A DNA stretch of 14,082 nucleotides, taken from Proruminimicrobium sp964487915 (GTDB lineage Bacteria; Elusimicrobiota; Endomicrobiia; Endomicrobiales; Endomicrobiaceae). Under the pieces are notes generated by a model, which did not search any database, had not been told where the DNA came from, and was given only the letters and a program-made list of their open reading frames with translations. The DNA lies in NCBI GenBank assembly GCA_964487915.1, contig CAZASN010000010.1, positions 1-14,082 of the forward strand. The letters are read 5' to 3'. Shown here one piece after another: positions 6,602-14,001 of the stretch. Every line of letters begins with the position of its first letter. Position 1 is the stretch's first letter. The translations under genes were made by a program, and so were the position numbers.

Positions 6602-7981
6602 CTAGAAGTGGCACAGGGGCGGCTTGCCGATGGGATAGACGTTGAAGCCGATCTCGAAGAGGCGCCTGTGGTCGAGGAGATTGCGTCCGTCGAACACGAA
6701 GGCGGGCTGCTCCATCGCGTTGTAAATCCTTTTATAGTCGAGTTTCCGGTAAAGGTCCCACTCCGTCATGACGGCGAGGGCGTGGCATCCCTCTGCCGCC
6801 TCGTAGGGGTCCTCGACGAAGGACACGTGTCCCTCGACGCCGGCGAGGTCGGCCTTTGCGTTGCGCAGCGCCTTGGGGTCCGTGACGACGACCTCCGCCC
6901 GCTCCTCCATCAGCCGCCGTGCGATGTAGACGGCCGGGCTCTCGCGGGTGTCGCCCGTGTTGGCCTTGAACGCGAACCCCATCAGGCAGATCTTCTTGCC
7001 CGCGAGCGTGTTGAACATGGCGCCGAGCATCGTCATCACGAAGCGCCGCTGCTGGTGGTCGTTGAGGAGGACGACGCGCTCCCAGTAGTCGGCGACCTCC
7101 TCCAGGCCGTAGTGGCGGCAGAGGTAGACCAGGTTCAGGATGTCCTTCCGGAAGCAGGAGCCGCCGAAGCCGACCGAGGCGTTGAGGAATTTCGGCCCGA
7201 TCCGGCTGTCCATGCCGACGGCGCGGGCGACTTCGGAGACGTCCGCCTCGGTCTTCTCGCAGAGGGCCGAGATCGCGTTGATGGAAGAGACGCGCTGCGC
7301 CAGGAAGGCGTTGGCCACGAGCTTGGAGAGCTCGCTGCTCCAGATGTTGGCCGTGAGGATGCGCTCCCTGGGCACCCAGCGGGCGTAGAGGTCCGCGAGG
7401 AAGCGGCAGGCAGCGAGGCCCTCCGGCGTCTGGCGCGAGCCGATGAGGACGCGGTCGGGGTTCTCGAGGTCGCGGATCGCGCTGCCCTCGGCGAGGAATT
7501 CGGGATTCGAGAGGACCTCGAAGCGCGCGCCGTTCTTCGCGGCGCCGTTGAAGATCTGCTCCATGGCGAGCGCGGTGCGGACGGGAAGCGTGCTCTTCTC
7601 GATGACGATTTTGGGGGATTCGGCGTGCTCCAGGATCTGCCGCGCCGTCTTTTCCCAGTACTGCAGGTCGGCCGCCATGCCCGCGCCGGCGCCGAAGGTT
7701 TTGGTGGGCGTGTTGACGCTGACGAAGATGACGTCGTTCTCGCGGATGCCCTTGGCGACGTCGGTGTCGAAGAAGAGGTTCCGGCCCCGCGTCTCCCGGA
7801 CGATCCCGTCCAGGCCCGGCTCGAAGATGGGCAGTTCGTCGGAGTTCCAGGCGGCGATGCGCTCGGGATTGATGTCGACGACGGTGACGCGGACCTCGGG
7901 CCACTTCTTCGCGATGACGGCCATGGTGGGCCCGCCGACGTAGCCGGCGCCGATGCAGAGAATATTCCTGTAGTTCGTCAT
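6602..7981 (-). CDS. UDP-glucose 6-dehydrogenase (eukaryote-like long form)
   Basis: This enzyme oxidises UDP-glucose to UDP-glucuronate with two NAD+. The 459-residue protein begins with the NAD-binding CIGAGYVGGPT (9-19). It has VDINPERI (35-42), FVSVNTPTK (86-94), EKSTLPV (128-134), NPEFLAEGSAI (159-169) and the catalytic GFGGSCFRKD (271-280) with Cys276. GFAFKANTGDTRESPA (335-350) and a C-terminal UDP-binding domain ending in FDGRNLLD (430-437) complete it. Motif order and length match the animal/plant-type UGDH, also found in bacteria, rather than the shorter Ugd type. AAGGA eight bases before the ATG supports the start. Its product feeds both the xylose synthase upstream and the UDP-glucuronate epimerase at 3230-4243. 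All motifs are intact. Confidence 0.95.
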   Translation of the reverse strand: MTNYRNILCIGAGYVGGPTMAVIAKKWPEVRVTVVDINPERIAAWNSDELPIFEPGLDGIVRETRGRNLFFDTDVAKGIRENDVIFVSVNTPTKTFGAGAGMAADLQYWEKTARQILEHAESPKIVIEKSTLPVRTALAMEQIFNGAAKNGARFEVLSNPEFLAEGSAIRDLENPDRVLIGSRQTPEGLAACRFLADLYARWVPRERILTANIWSSELSKLVANAFLAQRVSSINAISALCEKTEADVSEVARAVGMDSRIGPKFLNASVGFGGSCFRKDILNLVYLCRHYGLEEVADYWERVVLLNDHQQRRFVMTMLGAMFNTLAGKKICLMGFAFKANTGDTRESPAVYIARRLMEERAEVVVTDPKALRNAKADLAGVEGHVSFVEDPYEAAEGCHALAVMTEWDLYRKLDYKRIYNAMEQPAFVFDGRNLLDHRRLFEIGFNVYPIGKPPLCHF

Positions 7982-8004
7982 AAGAGAGTCCTTTGCAACT
8001 TTTG

Positions 8005-8082
8005 GGGGTCAGGTCTTGAAAATTAGCACTCGGGAAAGGGGACAGATTTTAAATCTGTCCCCGGAAAGCAAAACGCTAATTT

Positions 8083-8097
<15 letters not shown>
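8005..8097. repeat. 93-bp nested palindrome, copy 1 (downstream of UDP-xylose synthase)
   Basis: The outer arms, 8005-8027 and 8075-8097, are perfect 23-base reverse complements beginning GGGGTCAGGTCTTG. The space between them holds a second, unrelated palindrome, GGGGACAGATTT (8038-8049) and AAATCTGTCCCC (8051-8062). The right arm overlaps the end of the UDP-xylose synthase gene and provides its stop codon. Palindromes like these resemble REP elements mobilised by REP-associated tyrosine transposases (family knowledge), but no such transposase is in the window. Confidence 0.95.
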
Positions 8098-9027
<930 letters not shown>

Positions 9028-9053
9028 GGCTTCTTTACCTCAATCAACTGTTG

Positions 9054-9146
9054 GGGGTCAGGTCTTGAAAATTAGCACTCGGGAAAGGGGACAGATTTTA
9101 AATCTGTCCCCGGAAAGCAAAACGCTAATTTTAAAGACCTGACCCC
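9054..9146. repeat. 93-bp nested palindrome, copy 2 (upstream of UDP-xylose synthase)
   Basis: It has the same length and sequence as the 8005-8097 copy, with one difference seen by eye: A instead of C at 9133. Outer arms are 9054-9076 and 9124-9146, inner arms 9087-9098 and 9100-9111. It fills the gap between the UDP-xylose synthase start and the phosphatase gene and encodes the last four residues (GSGL) and stop of the latter. Confidence 0.95.
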
Positions 9147-9940
9147 CGGAAGATTGCGCGGAGGCGCTGCATGAACGGCAGGGCCTCGGCGGGCTCTTCG
9201 AAAGGAAGCGGTTCGTCCGGTTCGACGGACTCGCCCCGCAGGATCTTCTCCGGGATCCCGCGGACCATCCGGTTCGCGGCCTCCGCGCCGACGACGGCCT
9301 CGACCTCCTTCAGGGCCGCGGAGAGCTCGGGCTTGCGCGTGCTCATGCCGTGGGCGTCGGTTGCCAGGACATGCGCCAGGCGCTGCTTCAGGAGCTGCAG
9401 GGCGAATTCGCGCGTCCCGTTGGAAAAACGCCCCGCGAGGCTGGCGGCGGTGATCTGCGTGAGGACGCCGGTCTCCACCCAGCGGCGGAGGCGGGCGGGG
9501 TCCCTGCGCAGCACGGGGTTGCGCTCGACATGGCTGAGGATGGGGCGGAGCCCTTCGAGTTGCAGGTTCCAGAAGAAGTCCTCCATGCCGTCCGGCAGGG
9601 CCTCCTCGGGAAGTTCGAGCAGGATGTACCGGCCGCCGTCGGCCAGGGTGAGAAGTTCGCCGCCGCGGACGCGGGCGGCGATGGCCGCGTCCAGATGCAG
9701 CTCCGCGCCGGCGTGGAGCGTGAGCGGGATGTCCGCCTCGGCGATCCGCGCGCGGAATTCCTCCAGGCGCGCCAGGATCTCCGTCCTGCGGTTCTCGTAC
9801 TTGCCGGGCATCCAGTGGGGCGTGCAGACGATTTCGGAGATGCCGTCCGCCGCGGCGTGGCGCGCCATGGCGAGGCTGCGCTCCCAGTCGGCGGCGCCGT
9901 CGTCGAGGCCCGGAAGGATGTGGCTGTGCAGGTCGATCAC
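9131..9940 (-). CDS. CpsB/YwqE-type PHP-domain tyrosine-protein phosphatase
   Basis: Proteins of this family dephosphorylate the bacterial tyrosine kinases that control capsule or exopolysaccharide chain length. From the GTG start the product is 269 residues. Metal-binding PHP motifs are visible: HSH (H5, H7) in IDLHSHILPGLDDG, CTPHW (H42), HAGAELHLD (E80), LLELP (E109), LSHVERNP (H137) and TDAHG (D195, H197). The family usually starts at IDxHxHILPGxDDG, so I prefer the GTG at 9938-9940. ATG starts at 9970 and 10003 would add 10 or 21 residues with no better ribosome binding site. The C-terminal residues GSGL and the TAA stop come from the repeat at 9054-9146. No tyrosine kinase gene is in the window. 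It is the first gene of the leftward cluster. Confidence 0.87.
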   Translation of the reverse strand: MIDLHSHILPGLDDGAADWERSLAMARHAAADGISEIVCTPHWMPGKYENRRTEILARLEEFRARIAEADIPLTLHAGAELHLDAAIAARVRGGELLTLADGGRYILLELPEEALPDGMEDFFWNLQLEGLRPILSHVERNPVLRRDPARLRRWVETGVLTQITAASLAGRFSNGTREFALQLLKQRLAHVLATDAHGMSTRKPELSAALKEVEAVVGAEAANRMVRGIPEKILRGESVEPDEPLPFEEPAEALPFMQRLRAIFRGSGL

Positions 9941-10062
9941 GGTGGGGATACAGCTCCGCCCTCTCGATTCCATGACCGTCCCGGAACCGAAGGGGCAAGA
10001 CATGCGGCATCGTCGGCCGGGCGCGGCAATCTCTGTACTGGAAATTTTGCACCCGGCCTGTT

Positions 10063-10968
10063 ATGGAAGGTTGGAATATAACCGAAATGGTGCCGGGTTT
10101 GTCAACAGGAAATGTCGAAGAACATTCGCGTTCCGGCGGAAGGACGGGCGTCCTGTACGTCGTCTCGACGCCGATCGGCAACCTCGAAGACATGACGCAT
10201 CGCGCCGTCCGCGTCCTCGGGCAGGTGCGCCTCATCGCCGCGGAGGACACGCGGCACACGCGGAAACTCCTCGACCATTACGGGATCCGCACGCCCCTCA
10301 CGAGCCTGCACGGGTTCAACGAGCATGAAAAGAGCGAGGGCATCGTCCGGAAGCTCGGGGAAGGGCTGGACGTCGCCTACGTGTCCGATGCCGGGACGCC
10401 GGGCATCTCCGACCCGGGGTATCTCCTGGTGAACCGGGCCGTCGCCGCGGGCATCCGCGTGGTGCCGGTCCCCGGCGCCTCGGCCGTTGTGGCGGCCCTG
10501 TCGGTCTCCGGCCTGCCGACGGAGAAGTACGTCTTCCACGGCTTCCTGCCCTCGCCGAAGGGGAAGAGAAGGGCCTTCCTGGCTTCGCTCCGCGGCGAGG
10601 AGAAGACGATGGTCTTCTACGAATCGCCCCGCCGCCTGCGGGAGACGCTGGCGGACATCGCGGAGGTCCTCGGCGACCGGCCGATCGTCGTCGCGCGGGA
10701 ATTGACCAAGACGTTCGAGGAGGTGATCCGGGAGACCGTGTCGGAGGCGTCCGCCCGGCTGGGGGAAGGGGAGGTCCGCGGCGAGATCACGCTGATCGTT
10801 TCGGGCGCCCGGGAGCCACGGCCCGAGCCGGCCGACGAAGAGATCCGCGCCCGCGCTGCGGCGCTGCTCGCGGACCGATCGCTGTCGCGGCGGGACGTCG
10901 CGGACATCGTCTCCCGCGAAATGGATGTGCCGCGAAAGCGCGTGTACCGCCTGGTCCTTTTCCCTTGA
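10063..10968 (+). CDS. rsmI: 16S rRNA (cytidine1402-2'-O)-methyltransferase
   Basis: RsmI methylates the 2'-hydroxyl of C1402 in the decoding centre of 16S rRNA, using S-adenosylmethionine. The 301-residue product shows family signatures in order: LYVVSTPIGNLEDMT (31-45), AAEDTRHTRKLL (59-70), SDAGTPGISDPG (108-119), VPGASAVVAALSVSGLP (136-152), GFLPSPKGKRR (160-170), and a C-terminal domain with RELTKTFEEV. Most family members begin just before LYVV. Here the frame extends about 29 residues further, so the start is uncertain: ATG 10063, ATG 10087, or TTG 10099, none with a good ribosome binding site. It heads a plus-strand operon and is divergent from the polysaccharide genes. Confidence 0.95.
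   Translation: MEGWNITEMVPGLSTGNVEEHSRSGGRTGVLYVVSTPIGNLEDMTHRAVRVLGQVRLIAAEDTRHTRKLLDHYGIRTPLTSLHGFNEHEKSEGIVRKLGEGLDVAYVSDAGTPGISDPGYLLVNRAVAAGIRVVPVPGASAVVAALSVSGLPTEKYVFHGFLPSPKGKRRAFLASLRGEEKTMVFYESPRRLRETLADIAEVLGDRPIVVARELTKTFEEVIRETVSEASARLGEGEVRGEITLIVSGAREPRPEPADEEIRARAAALLADRSLSRRDVADIVSREMDVPRKRVYRLVLFP
10075..10105 (-). promoter_or_regulatory. Candidate sigma70 promoter for the leftward sugar-nucleotide cluster
   Basis: On the minus strand a perfect -35 TTGACA (10100-10105) is followed after 19 bases by TATATT (10075-10080). The spacing is longer than the ideal 17, so strength is uncertain. It lies upstream of the phosphatase gene in the divergent region shared with rsmI and overlaps the 5' end of the rsmI frame. 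On the plus strand the same AT-rich spot reads TATAAC (10077-10082) without a good -35. Confidence 0.4.
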
Positions 10969-11045
10969 ACCGGAAGGGGAGCTGTGGTAACAACCTCCGG
11001 CAGCCCGGAACAATGCAGGGAAAACACTTGGAAAATGGGGGGCCC

Positions 11046-11435
11046 ATGACAGGGGAGGGTGCAGCCGCGTCCGAGGGAAAGCGGGACCGTGACATCATCA
11101 TCGACGACCGGATCCTGCGGCCGGAAGACACGATCCACGAACTCACCGAAGTCTACGAGGAACCCGTCAAGCCCAACGGCAAAACCGGGCAGGGCATTCT
11201 CGTCATCGACGGCCGCGCCTATGAGCAGGGCTCCCAGCCGGCGCCGGGCGAGCCGGTATACGAACTGACCGACGTCGTGGAGAGCCGCGTCGAAAGGCCC
11301 TATACCGTCAGCGGCTTCAACGAAGAGGTCACCAAGAGAATCGATGAAATCGCCGAGCGGATCGCCCGCGAGATCGTCCCGGTCGTGGCCGAGCGCGTCA
11401 TCCGCGAGGAGATCGAGAAGCTCAAGAAGCAATGA
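11046..11435 (+). CDS. Small acidic protein with PopZ/DUF2497-like features
   Basis: The product is a 129-residue, acidic, probably largely disordered cytoplasmic protein. It has two copies of a short motif, IHELTEVYEE (30-39) and VYELTDVVES (71-80). It ends in a predicted amphipathic helix (92-129), RIDEIAERIAREIVPVVAER followed by VIREEIEKLKKQ. The P-x-x-x-E-R-x-x-R-E-E-I-E-K pattern resembles the C-terminal oligomerisation helix of PopZ/DUF2497 polar scaffold proteins, which also carry ELT[ED]VV-like motifs. This is a by-eye resemblance, not a proven homology. I chose ATG 11046 because GGGGGG lies just before it. A TTG at 10965 and an ATG at 11013 in the same frame have weaker context. The stop overlaps the next gene by ATGA, indicating translational coupling. 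Confidence 0.7.
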   Translation: MTGEGAAASEGKRDRDIIIDDRILRPEDTIHELTEVYEEPVKPNGKTGQGILVIDGRAYEQGSQPAPGEPVYELTDVVESRVERPYTVSGFNEEVTKRIDEIAERIAREIVPVVAERVIREEIEKLKKQ

Positions 11436-12103
11436 AGACGGTTCGTCTTGCCCTGTCGCTGTGCCTGGTCTTTTTTCTTCCCCTCGTCATGCAGCCGGCG
11501 GAATCCGAAGGGGCTGATACGTTTTCGGCCGAAACGGAAGGCGCCGCGGTCGTAAAGGACACCAACATCGCCGGCGCCCAGGAAGAGGCCCTCCATGCGG
11601 CGCTTGTCCGTGCCGTGGAAGAAGCGGCCGCCGCTTGGTTCGCCTCGCCGCTTCCGCCCGACAAGGCGGAAAAACTGGCGAAGATCGCGGGCCGCGCCGA
11701 ATCCTTCGTCGAAACCTACCGCATCGACGGCGAGACGAGGGACGAGAATCTCCTCTTCGTCCGGGTGCGGGCCGTCGTCCATCTGCCGAGCCTGCGGGCG
11801 GAACTGGAGAAGGCGGAACTGCTCCCGCGGGCCGAGGGCGAAGGGCGGCGCACCGTTGCCCTCGTCGTCCGGGGATTCGGGACGTACGGCGACTACACGG
11901 GGTTCCGGGACCTGCTCCAGGCCGGCCGCGGCGGTGTCGAACGCGTCGTGACCCGGCGCCTGGAATGGGGCGCCGTTCGGTGGGATGTCGATATCCGCGG
12001 CACCGCGGAAGACGTGGTGAAAGCGCTCGAACGGACGTCGAAACTGTCCTTCCATGTGAAGCGGGTCGGCCCCGATATCGTGGAACTGCAGATCATCAAG
12101 TGA
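11432..12103 (+). CDS. Exported protein with FlgT N-terminal-like domain
   Basis: The product is 223 residues. A signal peptide is clear: basic MKTVR, hydrophobic LALSLCLVFFLPLVM (6-20), and a likely cleavage site around residues 25-30. The mature N-terminus, EGAAVVKDTNIAGAQEEAL (36-54) followed by AALVRAVEEAAAAW, matches the pattern of the FlgT N-terminal domain, in which A-x-(I/V)-x-x-x-(N/D)-x-x-x-A-(R/Q)-x-x-A-L precedes an alpha helix. In Vibrio FlgT is a flagellar H-ring protein. Homologous domains also occur in other periplasmic or outer-membrane proteins, and no flagellar gene is nearby, so a general envelope role is likelier. It starts inside the previous stop (ATGA) and ends inside the start of the next gene (GTGA), a tightly coupled arrangement. 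Confidence 0.7.
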   Translation: MKTVRLALSLCLVFFLPLVMQPAESEGADTFSAETEGAAVVKDTNIAGAQEEALHAALVRAVEEAAAAWFASPLPPDKAEKLAKIAGRAESFVETYRIDGETRDENLLFVRVRAVVHLPSLRAELEKAELLPRAEGEGRRTVALVVRGFGTYGDYTGFRDLLQAGRGGVERVVTRRLEWGAVRWDVDIRGTAEDVVKALERTSKLSFHVKRVGPDIVELQIIK

Positions 12104-12768
12104 ATTCGGGAAGCCCGCAACGCGGCGATGGAGCGGCGGGCGGAAAGGAAGAGATTATCGCAAACCCATCCGGATTTCGAAGACTCTGCCTGTGTGCCCT
12201 CTGCGGGGCGCTGCTTCTCGTTGCGGCGGCCTGCAGTTCGAAGATCCCCCACTGGCTCGTCCAGGACTACGCCAAGAACCGGCCGCGCCTCATCGCCGTT
12301 CTCCCCGTGGAGAACCGCACCACCGAGTTGCCGGCGGCCCGGATCCTCCGGGAAAAGCTCCTCACGGATCTTTACTTCAAGGGATATCCGAAAATCCCGC
12401 TGAAGCTCGTGGACGAGAGGCTCGCCGCCTACTACCAGGGAAACCGGGGCGCCGGCGGCCAGGTTCCGCCCTCCGTCGTGGCGAAGGCCCTCGGCGTCGA
12501 TGCCATCCTGTATTCCACGCTGGAAGAGTGCAGCATCTCCTATTTCCTCTGGTACGCATCGATCACCGTTTCCATGGAGTTCGAGCTGCGCAGTGCGAAA
12601 ACGGGCACGACGCTCTGGAAGACAGACTACCGGAACAAGCGGAGACATTTCTCCTTCTTCCGCAAGGAACTGGAAGCCAGCGTGTACCTCGATTACGAGG
12701 ATGCCATCCGGGACGGCCTGGACAAGGTCATGGAGACCATACCGGACGGCCCGGACGTGGTGAAGTGA
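12100..12768 (+). CDS. Putative lipoprotein, GNA1162/DUF799-like
   Basis: I place the start at GTG 12100, overlapping the previous stop as GTGA; no ATG is available in frame before the signal peptide. The 222-residue product has an unusually long N-region, a hydrophobic stretch LCLCALCGALLLVAAA (29-44) and a lipobox VAAAC with Cys45, so it is probably lipid-anchored. The mature part, including IAVLPVENRT (65-74), ARILREKLLTDLYFKGYPKI (80-99), LGVDAILYSTLEEC (131-144) and LWKTDYRN (172-179), matches the GNA1162 (DUF799) family of outer-membrane-associated lipoproteins with a TolB-N/CsgG-like fold. The role is unknown; the adjacent FlgT-N-like gene suggests a two-component envelope module. An ATT at 12154 following GGAAGAG is an alternative, rarer start. 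Confidence 0.75.
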   Translation: MNSGSPQRGDGAAGGKEEIIANPSGFRRLCLCALCGALLLVAAACSSKIPHWLVQDYAKNRPRLIAVLPVENRTTELPAARILREKLLTDLYFKGYPKIPLKLVDERLAAYYQGNRGAGGQVPPSVVAKALGVDAILYSTLEECSISYFLWYASITVSMEFELRSAKTGTTLWKTDYRNKRRHFSFFRKELEASVYLDYEDAIRDGLDKVMETIPDGPDVVK

Positions 12769-12829
12769 ACACGGCGCCGCGGCTGCCGGCCGCCGGGAAG
12801 ATCCGGCGGGGCGGCGGAGAAGGATCCCG

Positions 12830-13402
12830 ATGAACATTCCGAATCTTCTCACGATCCTGAGGATCCTCCTTGTCCCCATCCTGGTGATTCTGCTCATCCA
12901 GAAGTCCTTTTCCAAGGCCTTCGTCATCTTCGTGATCTGCGGCCTGACCGACGCGCTCGACGGCTTCGTCGCCCGCCTCATGAACCAGAAGACGGTCCTG
13001 GGCGCATACCTCGACCCGATCGCCGACAAGGCCCTCATGATCAGCTGCTTCATCACCCTTTCGATCCGCAGCGTCATCCCGTCGTGGCTTTCCGTGCTCG
13101 TCATCAGCCGGGACGTCATCATCCTGCTGGGAATCTCCGTGTTGACCATGCTGAAGATCCCCTTCGAGGTCAAGCCGATGTTCGTCAGCAAGATCAACAC
13201 CTTCCTTCAGATCCTGACGATCACCTTCGCGCTTCTGTACAGGAGCAAACTCATGGCCGTCGATGTCTTCGTCCTCAGGGGCTTCTTCTGGGCGACGGCG
13301 CTCTTCACGATCCTGTCCGGTCTCCTGTACATTTTCCGCGGGGTGCGTTACATCAATGCAGCCGCCGCGACAAACGGGTCAAAATCGGTGAATTCGGCTT
13401 GA
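12830..13402 (+). CDS. CDP-alcohol phosphatidyltransferase (PgsA-like)
   Basis: This 190-residue inner-membrane enzyme carries the complete CDP-alcohol phosphotransferase signature D-x2-DG-x2-AR-x8-G-x3-D-x3-D: D41, D44, G45, A48, R49, G58, D62, D66. The start MNIPNLLTILRILLVP is typical of phosphatidylglycerophosphate synthases, with about five to six hydrophobic helices (at 7-23, 28-40, 68-80, 88-108, 123-138, 147-168). The most likely reaction is CDP-diacylglycerol plus glycerol-3-phosphate to phosphatidylglycerol phosphate. However, the conserved GREI region is replaced by SRDVI (93-97), so substrate should be left open and the gene symbol is withheld. GGAGAAGGA precedes the ATG by about six bases. 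The gene follows the lipoprotein by 61 bases on the same strand. Confidence 0.85.
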   Translation: MNIPNLLTILRILLVPILVILLIQKSFSKAFVIFVICGLTDALDGFVARLMNQKTVLGAYLDPIADKALMISCFITLSIRSVIPSWLSVLVISRDVIILLGISVLTMLKIPFEVKPMFVSKINTFLQILTITFALLYRSKLMAVDVFVLRGFFWATALFTILSGLLYIFRGVRYINAAAATNGSKSVNSA

Positions 13403-13426
13403 CATCACAGGATTTTCTTGTTAAGA
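13399..13426 (+). promoter_or_regulatory. Candidate tRNA-Val promoter overlapping the upstream stop codon
   Basis: A perfect -35 TTGACA (13399-13404) contains the TGA stop of the phosphatidyltransferase gene. A weak -10 TTAAGA (13421-13426) follows after 16 bases, and the tRNA starts 25 bases further on, a suitable distance. The tRNA could therefore be transcribed independently of the operon. The -10 match is poor. Confidence 0.45.
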
Positions 13427-13450
13427 GGAACGCCCCCGATGGGGAACCAA

Positions 13451-13525
13451 AGGCACGTAGCTCAGGGGGAGAGCGCCATCCTGACGCGGTGGATGTCCAG
13501 GGTTCAAATCCCTGCGTGCCTACCA
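13451..13525 (+). tRNA. tRNA-Val (anticodon GAC)
   Basis: A complete cloverleaf can be folded: acceptor AGGCACG with CGTGCCT, TA at positions 8-9, D stem GCTC/GAGC with a 7-base loop, anticodon stem CCATC/GGTGG containing one T-G pair, loop CTGACGC with anticodon GAC at 13483-13485, 5-base variable region, T stem CAGGG/CCCTG with loop TTCAAAT, discriminator A and an encoded CCA. It reads GUC valine codons. It lies 48 bases after the phosphatidyltransferase stop. Confidence 0.95.
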
Positions 13526-13537
13526 TCTGACGTCGAT

Positions 13538-13561
13538 CCCGCGGCTGCACGCGGCCGCGGG
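13538..13561 (+). other. GC-rich hairpin downstream of tRNA-Val
   Basis: Perfect 8-bp arms CCCGCGGC (13538-13545) and GCCGCGGG (13554-13561) enclose an 8-base loop, 12 bases after the tRNA. It could protect or help process the precursor 3' end. No T-run follows directly. Confidence 0.6.
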
Positions 13562-13571
13562 TCAAGAGACG

Positions 13572-13607
13572 AGGGCATCAGCCCCCAAGAGGCGATGCCC
13601 TTTCTTT
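13572..13607 (+). terminator. Rho-independent terminator after tRNA-Val
   Basis: AGGGCATC (13572-13579) pairs with GATGCCCT (13594-13601) around a 14-base loop that can itself pair GCC with GGC. TTTCTTT follows at 13601-13607. It most likely ends the rsmI-to-tRNA transcription unit. Confidence 0.75.
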
Positions 13608-13744
13608 AATAGAGAAACAGGCCGTTGAAAAACGGTGCCGCCGGCTGTATGCTCGGTGCTGCGGCAGGCCCGAAGCAGCGGACGGAATCCTGCATGACGC
13701 AGTCGGTGCGGGGGAGCGCAGCGGCACGGCGAGTTCAGCCTGGG

Positions 13745-13819
13745 CTCCCGCCTTCGCGGGAATGACAGGAGGGAAAGGGAATATTCGTCGTCCCTGCCCG
13801 CCTCCGCGGGGGTGACAGG
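13745..13819. repeat. 75-bp composite palindromic repeat, copy 1
   Basis: It starts with CTCCCGC-CTTC-GCGGGAA, a variant of the hairpin found in galE. A spacer AATATTCGTCGTCCCTGCC follows, then a second hairpin-like CCCGCCTCCGCGGG and GTGACAGG. It matches 13927-14001 over 75 bases with about six differences by eye. Confidence 0.85.
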
Positions 13820-13926
13820 ATGGGAAGCAGGAATGACGAAGATCCTTCTGTCGTCCTCGCGAACGCGGGGACCCAGCGCCCTGGTTATCCAGCGGCTGCG
13901 GGGAACATGAAATCCATGACCCTGGA

Positions 13927-14001
13927 TTCCCGCTTTCGCGGGAATGACAGGAAGGAAAGGGAATATTCGTCGTCCCTGCCCGCCTCCGCGGGAATGACAG
14001 C
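13927..14001. repeat. 75-bp composite palindromic repeat, copy 2
   Basis: This is the second copy of the 75-base unit. It starts with the same TTCCCGC-TTTC-GCGGGAA hairpin as the galE copies and shares the GGGAATGACAGGAAGG flank with them. The start-to-start distance from copy 1 is 182 bases. Confidence 0.85.

Noticed and set aside
6497..8026. A 509-codon open frame on the plus strand
   Set aside because: It is antisense to the UDP-glucose dehydrogenase, has no recognisable domain, and its amino-acid mix (Asp, Glu, Val, Ala, Arg) is typical of antisense frames in GC-rich DNA. Its last residues come from the palindromic repeat.
9072..10259. A 395-codon minus-strand frame overlapping the phosphatase gene
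   Set aside because: It is in a different frame from the clear PHP-domain protein, rich in Arg/Pro low-complexity sequence, and runs into the antisense of rsmI.
9171..10328. A 385-codon plus-strand frame across the phosphatase and the rsmI start
   Set aside because: Ser/Arg-rich antisense shadow; it overlaps both well-supported genes out of frame.
10965..11045. TTG start at 10965 for the small acidic protein
   Set aside because: It overlaps the rsmI stop and gives an extension with no conserved look; ATG 11046 follows a G-rich ribosome binding site and gives a better N-terminus.
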